From the NCBI GenBank assembly GCA_964505265.1, contig CAZDGN010000016.1, forward strand, positions 1 through 37,840: 37,840 bases of DNA, written 5' to 3'. The notes beneath the pieces are model-generated. The model made no database searches, was not told the DNA's origin, and saw nothing but the letters and a program-made list of their open reading frames with translations. The position numbers and the translations under genes are program-made. The stretch comes from CAILUF01 sp964505265. Lineage in GTDB: Bacteria > Pseudomonadota > Alphaproteobacteria > Rickettsiales > UBA1997. The first letter of the stretch is position 1. Every line of letters begins with the position of its first letter. Of this stretch, positions 35,073-37,840 are shown in pieces.

Positions 35073-35939
35073 ATGAACCTGCGTGATTTAAAATATATCG
35101 TTGAAGTCGCTCGCCAAAAAAATTTTGCTAAGGCTTCGCAAGCTGTTTTCGTCAGCCAACCCGCCTTGAGCATGCAAATTAAAAAGCTCGAAGAGACTTT
35201 GGGCGTCGATATTTTTGAGCGCGACAAGCAAAATTTTTTAATTACTCCTGCGGGTGAAGAAATTTTAAAAAAAGCCGAAATTATATTGCGAGAAAGTGAG
35301 GAATTGAAAAATATTGCCAAGACCTTCAAAGACCCAATGCAGGGTGAAATCAAGATTGGAGCCTTTCCAACCGTTGCACCATATTATCTACCAAATTTTA
35401 CCAAAAATTTGCATAAAAAATTTCCACAGCTTAAAATATATTTAATTGAAGCCAAGAGCGATGATTTAATTGATAAATTAAAAAATGGCGAAATTGATTG
35501 TGCCATTCTCGCTATGCCTCAAATAGATGAAACCATTATCGGTGAAAAAATTTTTAGTGAAAAATTTATTTTAGCCACTCCAAAGAATCATCCACTTGCT
35601 AAAAAAACTAAAATTCAAATCAAGGAACTAAAAAATCATGAATTAATGCTACTCGAAGATGGTCATTGTCTTCGTAATCAAGCTTTAGAAATATGTTCAA
35701 CCATTAAAGCCTTTGAAAATAGCGACTTTCAGGCGACTTCGCTGGAAACTCTACGTTATATGGTTGCAAACGGCACTGGTATTACATTGATGCCTGAAAT
35801 TGCGGTGCGAAATGATGATAAAATAAATTATGTAAAAATTTTTAATGCACCCTTTAGAACCATTGGCATTTATTATCGTAAATCCTCGGTTCGCAAAAAT
35901 TTAATCAAAGAAATTATCAAATTGGCAAAAAATCTTTAA
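35073..35939 (+). CDS. oxyR: Hydrogen-peroxide-sensing LysR regulator OxyR
   Basis: This 288-residue LysR-type regulator has an N-terminal winged helix-turn-helix (about 1-60: LKYIVEVARQKNFAKAS, SQPALSMQIKKLEE) and a periplasmic-binding-like sensor domain. The OxyR hallmark LLEDGHCLRNQALEIC is present, with Cys199 and the second Cys nine residues on at 208, exactly the spacing and numbering of the E. coli peroxide switch. The downstream LETLRYMVANGTGITLMP is also typical. It faces dps across 197 bases and probably controls it; bcp and yaaA in the window are plausible members of the same response. Confidence 0.93.
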   Translation: MNLRDLKYIVEVARQKNFAKASQAVFVSQPALSMQIKKLEETLGVDIFERDKQNFLITPAGEEILKKAEIILRESEELKNIAKTFKDPMQGEIKIGAFPTVAPYYLPNFTKNLHKKFPQLKIYLIEAKSDDLIDKLKNGEIDCAILAMPQIDETIIGEKIFSEKFILATPKNHPLAKKTKIQIKELKNHELMLLEDGHCLRNQALEICSTIKAFENSDFQATSLETLRYMVANGTGITLMPEIAVRNDDKINYVKIFNAPFRTIGIYYRKSSVRKNLIKEIIKLAKNL

Positions 35940-36014
35940 AAATTTTTTATAAAATTGCTTTTTTTTAAATTTCATTTTCATTAAATTTAAAGAAAACAAT
36001 TTAATTTTTTATTT

Positions 36015-36815
36015 ATGAAAATAGCAGTCTCTGGAATTTCTGGAAAAATGGGCAAAATTATTGCCACTCTTATTATGCAAGATGCAATTGCCGAGTTATC
36101 CTCGGGTTTAGTTCGCACCTCTTCTGGGCTTGATAAGCATGATTTGGGCGAATTACTTGGCTTTGAAAAAAATCATATTTTAACTACAACTAACCTTGAT
36201 GAATTTGTAAAATCAGCCGACGCCATCATCGATTTTTCTTCGCCAGCACTTAGTTTGGAATTAGTAAAAAAATGTGCTCAACATAAAAAAGTTTTAGTGT
36301 GCGGAACCACTGGTTTTAGCGAAGAAGAAAAGCAAAATTTTGCGAGTTTTTCTTCACAAATTCCAATTATTTGGTCAGCAAATATGTCGCTTGGAGTTAA
36401 TTTATTGATGAATTTAGTCGAAAAAACCGCTAATATTTTACGCGAAGATTTTGATATTGAAATTGTCGAAATGCACCATAACCGCAAAATCGATGCCCCT
36501 TCGGGTACAGCTTTGGCTCTTGGTAATGCTGTTGCCAAAGGCCGTGGCGTTGATTTACAAAAAAATGCGGTAATGGCAAGAATGGGCAAGGACGCCAAAC
36601 GCCAAAAGGGCGAAATTGGCTTTGCTACTATTCGAGGTGGCGATGTAATTGGTGATCATAATGTGATTTTTGCTGGCGATGGCGAAAGACTCGAACTCGC
36701 CCACAAAGCCTCAAATCGCGATATTTTTGCCAAAGGGGCAATTCGAGCCTGCATCTGGGGCACCGCCCAAAAACCGGGCTTCTACTCAATGCGCGATGTG
36801 TTAGATGTTGGCTAG
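36015..36815 (+). CDS. dapB: 4-hydroxy-tetrahydrodipicolinate reductase
   Basis: DapB makes tetrahydrodipicolinate for lysine and diaminopimelate (peptidoglycan). The 266 residues start KIAVSGISGKMGKIIATLI (GxxGxxG NAD(P)-binding), have VCGTTGFSEEE (about 96), SANMSLGVNLLM (about 121), the catalytic EMHHNRKIDAPSGTAL (about 152-167, His and Lys) and RGGDVIGDHNVIFAGDGE (about 212). Codons here are visibly less AT-rich than in the following gene. The start of the next gene overlaps its last 11 bases. Confidence 0.97.
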   Translation: MKIAVSGISGKMGKIIATLIMQDAIAELSSGLVRTSSGLDKHDLGELLGFEKNHILTTTNLDEFVKSADAIIDFSSPALSLELVKKCAQHKKVLVCGTTGFSEEEKQNFASFSSQIPIIWSANMSLGVNLLMNLVEKTANILREDFDIEIVEMHHNRKIDAPSGTALALGNAVAKGRGVDLQKNAVMARMGKDAKRQKGEIGFATIRGGDVIGDHNVIFAGDGERLELAHKASNRDIFAKGAIRACIWGTAQKPGFYSMRDVLDVG

Positions 36816-37554
36816 TAAAGTTGGCGAAGCAAATGGGAAAGAGAATAAAAACATTACCTCTGCATTAAAAATCGCCAAGCAAAACAATATTCGCTTTAGA
36901 ATATTAGCCTGCATCTCGCTATGCGATAAGATATTTAGCCAAGTAAGAAATGTTGCTTTTAATATTAAAAATGAAAAAAACAAGTCATCTGATTTTTTTG
37001 GCAAGACAGAATTTTTAACTAATACAAAATATAAGAATACTGAAAATTTAGAAAATTTTTATAACAAGATTAAATTTGAACATTTAATTGATATAAATGA
37101 AAAAAATTTCGAGGATATTTTTATCAAAATTAATGTTTTAAGAAATTGGCTGGTTCATCATATTTTGGATAATAATAAAAATAATAACCAAGATGATAAT
37201 CAAAAAATTAATGATCAAAACTATCAAAAATTCGAAGATGAAAGGAATAAATTTCCCAGAGCAAATTTTAATTTTAATAATGATTTAATTGACGAAAATA
37301 TTCTAAAAAACCTTTTAGAAAATCTTGACGGTGGCTTGTTTAAGATACTCCCGCACGATTTATGCAACGAAATTTATCACCAATTTTGGACTTTTGAGAA
37401 ATTATTAAAGGGTAATCCAAAAGAAGATAAATTTAAGGATTATCAATTTAAAAAAAATTTGGATAAGATAAAAAAAGAAAAAGAACTTCAAAGTAAGCGG
37501 TTCTTAGCTCCCCCCCCCTTTTTTTTACGCAGGGAGCGGACAAAAAGAATTTAA
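36805..37554 (+). CDS. Unknown protein with HEPN-like RNxxxH motif and repeat-encoded tail
   Basis: The 249-residue protein has no signal peptide or membrane helix and is rich in Asn and Lys. I do not recognise a family. Two helical regions stand out: about 17-55 (ALKIAKQNNIRFRILACISL onward) and about 90-125. The second holds IKINVLRNWLVHHIL, in which R113-N-W-L-V-H118 fits the R-x4-H catalytic motif (RNxxxH form) of HEPN RNases. A low-complexity Asn/Asp linker (about 124-145) follows, then a helical C-terminal half. The last 19 codons (from 37498) fall inside a dispersed palindromic repeat. The start overlaps dapB by 11 bases in another frame, and no later in-frame Met occurs before the conserved part. 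A HEPN-type toxin or nuclease is possible; no antitoxin gene is next to it. Confidence 0.55.
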   Translation: MLASKVGEANGKENKNITSALKIAKQNNIRFRILACISLCDKIFSQVRNVAFNIKNEKNKSSDFFGKTEFLTNTKYKNTENLENFYNKIKFEHLIDINEKNFEDIFIKINVLRNWLVHHILDNNKNNNQDDNQKINDQNYQKFEDERNKFPRANFNFNNDLIDENILKNLLENLDGGLFKILPHDLCNEIYHQFWTFEKLLKGNPKEDKFKDYQFKKNLDKIKKEKELQSKRFLAPPPFFLRRERTKRI

Positions 37555-37571
37555 CGGCAGTTAAATTCTTT
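37498..37571. repeat. Palindromic intergenic element, repeat family A (copy 2)
   Basis: It begins CGGTTCTTAGCTCCCCC (37498-37514), matching copy 1 on the opposite strand (within 22576-22608) with one mismatch. An AGCTCC run later meets GGGAGC, and a second stem, AAAGAATTTAAC (37544-37555) with GTTAAATTCTTT (37560-37571), has a four-base loop GGCA. Homopolymers C9 and T8 (37510-37526) lie between. The coding frame of the HEPN-like gene runs through it to a TAA within the left arm of the second stem. GC content and symmetry differ sharply from the flanking gene. Confidence 0.75.
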
Positions 37572-37604
37572 GAGTCGTGGGGGGTCAAAAAAATTATCAA
37601 AAAA

Positions 37605-37673
37605 AGCGGTCTCATCACCCTCCCTTGACGGGAGGGTAAAATTTTTTTTATCAAAAAAAATTTTGGGAGGGGG
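37605..37673. repeat. Palindromic intergenic element, repeat family B (copy 2)
   Basis: It starts with the exact 16-mer AGCGGTCTCATCACCC shared with copy 1, continues into the stem ACCCTCCC (37617-37624)/GGGAGGGT (37630-37637) around TTGAC, then the sequence TAAAATTTTTTTTATC and AAAATTTTGGGAGGGGG (37657-37673). The 17-base end is repeated in inverted orientation at 37790-37806. Between the inverted copies, 37674-37789 is 116 bases of AT-rich sequence in which I see no gene. Confidence 0.75.
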
Positions 37674-37789
37674 CAAAGGGATTATAATTAAAACTCCAAA
37701 TAATTTGAAAAATAAATATTTAATAAAAAAATCAATTTTTAAAAAATATAAATTTAAAATATCAAAATTTTCCTTGATAAATGTTAATT

Positions 37790-37840
37790 CCCCCTCCCAA
37801 AATTTTCTTGCAGAAAATTTTACCCTCCCGCACGGGGAGG
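37790..37840. repeat. Inverted partial repeat copy running off the window
   Basis: CCCCCTCCCAAAATTTT (37790-37806) is the exact inverse of 37657-37673. It is followed by a small stem AAAATTTTC (37799-37807)/GAAAATTTT (37813-37821). Then AAAATTTTACCCTCCCG is the reverse complement of CGGGAGGGTAAAATTTT at 37629-37645. The final ACCCTCCCGCACGGGGAGG is another short GC-rich hairpin cut by the window end. The block is therefore a mirror image of the one ending at 37673, and the repeat continues beyond the sequence supplied. Confidence 0.7.

Noticed and set aside
37448..37654. A 68-codon open frame on the minus strand at the right end
   Set aside because: It crosses both repeat families and the end of the HEPN-like gene; the openness follows from the repeat composition.
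22552..37840. Repeats considered as a CRISPR array
   Set aside because: Units are palindromic pairs of differing length in two distant places without regular spacers, and no cas genes are present.

Overview
The window is a gene-dense, strongly AT-rich piece of a bacterial chromosome with standard code use (TGA serves as a stop). I infer an alphaproteobacterium, perhaps close to Rickettsiales or another host-associated AT-rich lineage. The support is a TrcR/DUF1013 regulator, a zf-CHCC protein, a DUF6356 protein, UbiG, class II DAHP synthase and an argH-lptM pair, together with long homopolymers, a decaying pseudogene and intergenic palindromic repeats like those of Rickettsia and Wolbachia. 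Unlike classical obligate intracellular Rickettsiales it keeps amino acid biosynthesis genes (argH, pheA, class II aroF/G, dapB, possibly a HisN-type phosphatase). The species cannot be read from the sequence.

Layout. 1-75 is tRNA-Glu(UUC). 172-2233 holds a divergent pair of membrane glycan genes (GT-C-like enzyme and GtrA-like flippase). 2235-3785 is argH followed by a tiny LptM-like lipoprotein. 3938-9822 carries ftsW, a lipoprotein, mutM, queH, thrS and a methyltransferase. 9938-13681 is a tight leftward unit of GT2 glycosyltransferase, gatA and a second GT-C-like membrane protein. 13835-15181 is a broken membrane-protein gene. 15190-22523 has dsbD, zf-CHCC, purA, a GT4 glycosyltransferase, an inositol-monophosphatase-family enzyme, a thiolase and ppa. 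22552-22783 is an intergenic block of nested palindromic repeats. 22879-28000 has rplY, trcR-bcp, yaaA-birA, a small unknown gene and pheA-rsmD. 28119-32793 is a rightward run of class II DAHP synthase, era, ubiG and fumC. 32794-35939 has an FAD/NAD(P)-binding protein, a DUF6356 protein, dps and divergent oxyR. 36015-37554 is dapB overlapping an unknown gene with a HEPN-like RNxxxH motif. From 37498 to the right edge lies a second block of the same repeat families.

How the genes fit together. Most are core housekeeping: translation and tRNA modification (tRNA-Glu, thrS, gatA, queH, rsmD, era, rplY), nucleotide and cofactor metabolism (purA, birA, ubiG), central metabolism (fumC, ppa, thiolase), division and envelope (ftsW, lptM, dsbD), and an oxidative-stress set (oxyR-dps, bcp, yaaA, mutM). 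Scattered among them are six surface-glycan genes: GtrA-like, GT2, GT4, two GT-C-like and a methyltransferase. They could together build or decorate a lipid-linked glycan, although they do not form one cluster.

The less ordinary signals are the two-locus palindromic repeat family, one copy of which encodes the C-terminal tail of the HEPN-like protein; the HEPN-like gene itself; a roughly 37-residue in-frame insertion in FumC; the loss of a conserved catalytic-site residue in MutM (Lys57 position is Arg) and in prephenate dehydratase (TRF is TIF); and the homopolymer-frameshifted pseudogene. I saw no CRISPR array, prophage, insertion sequence or recognised defence island.
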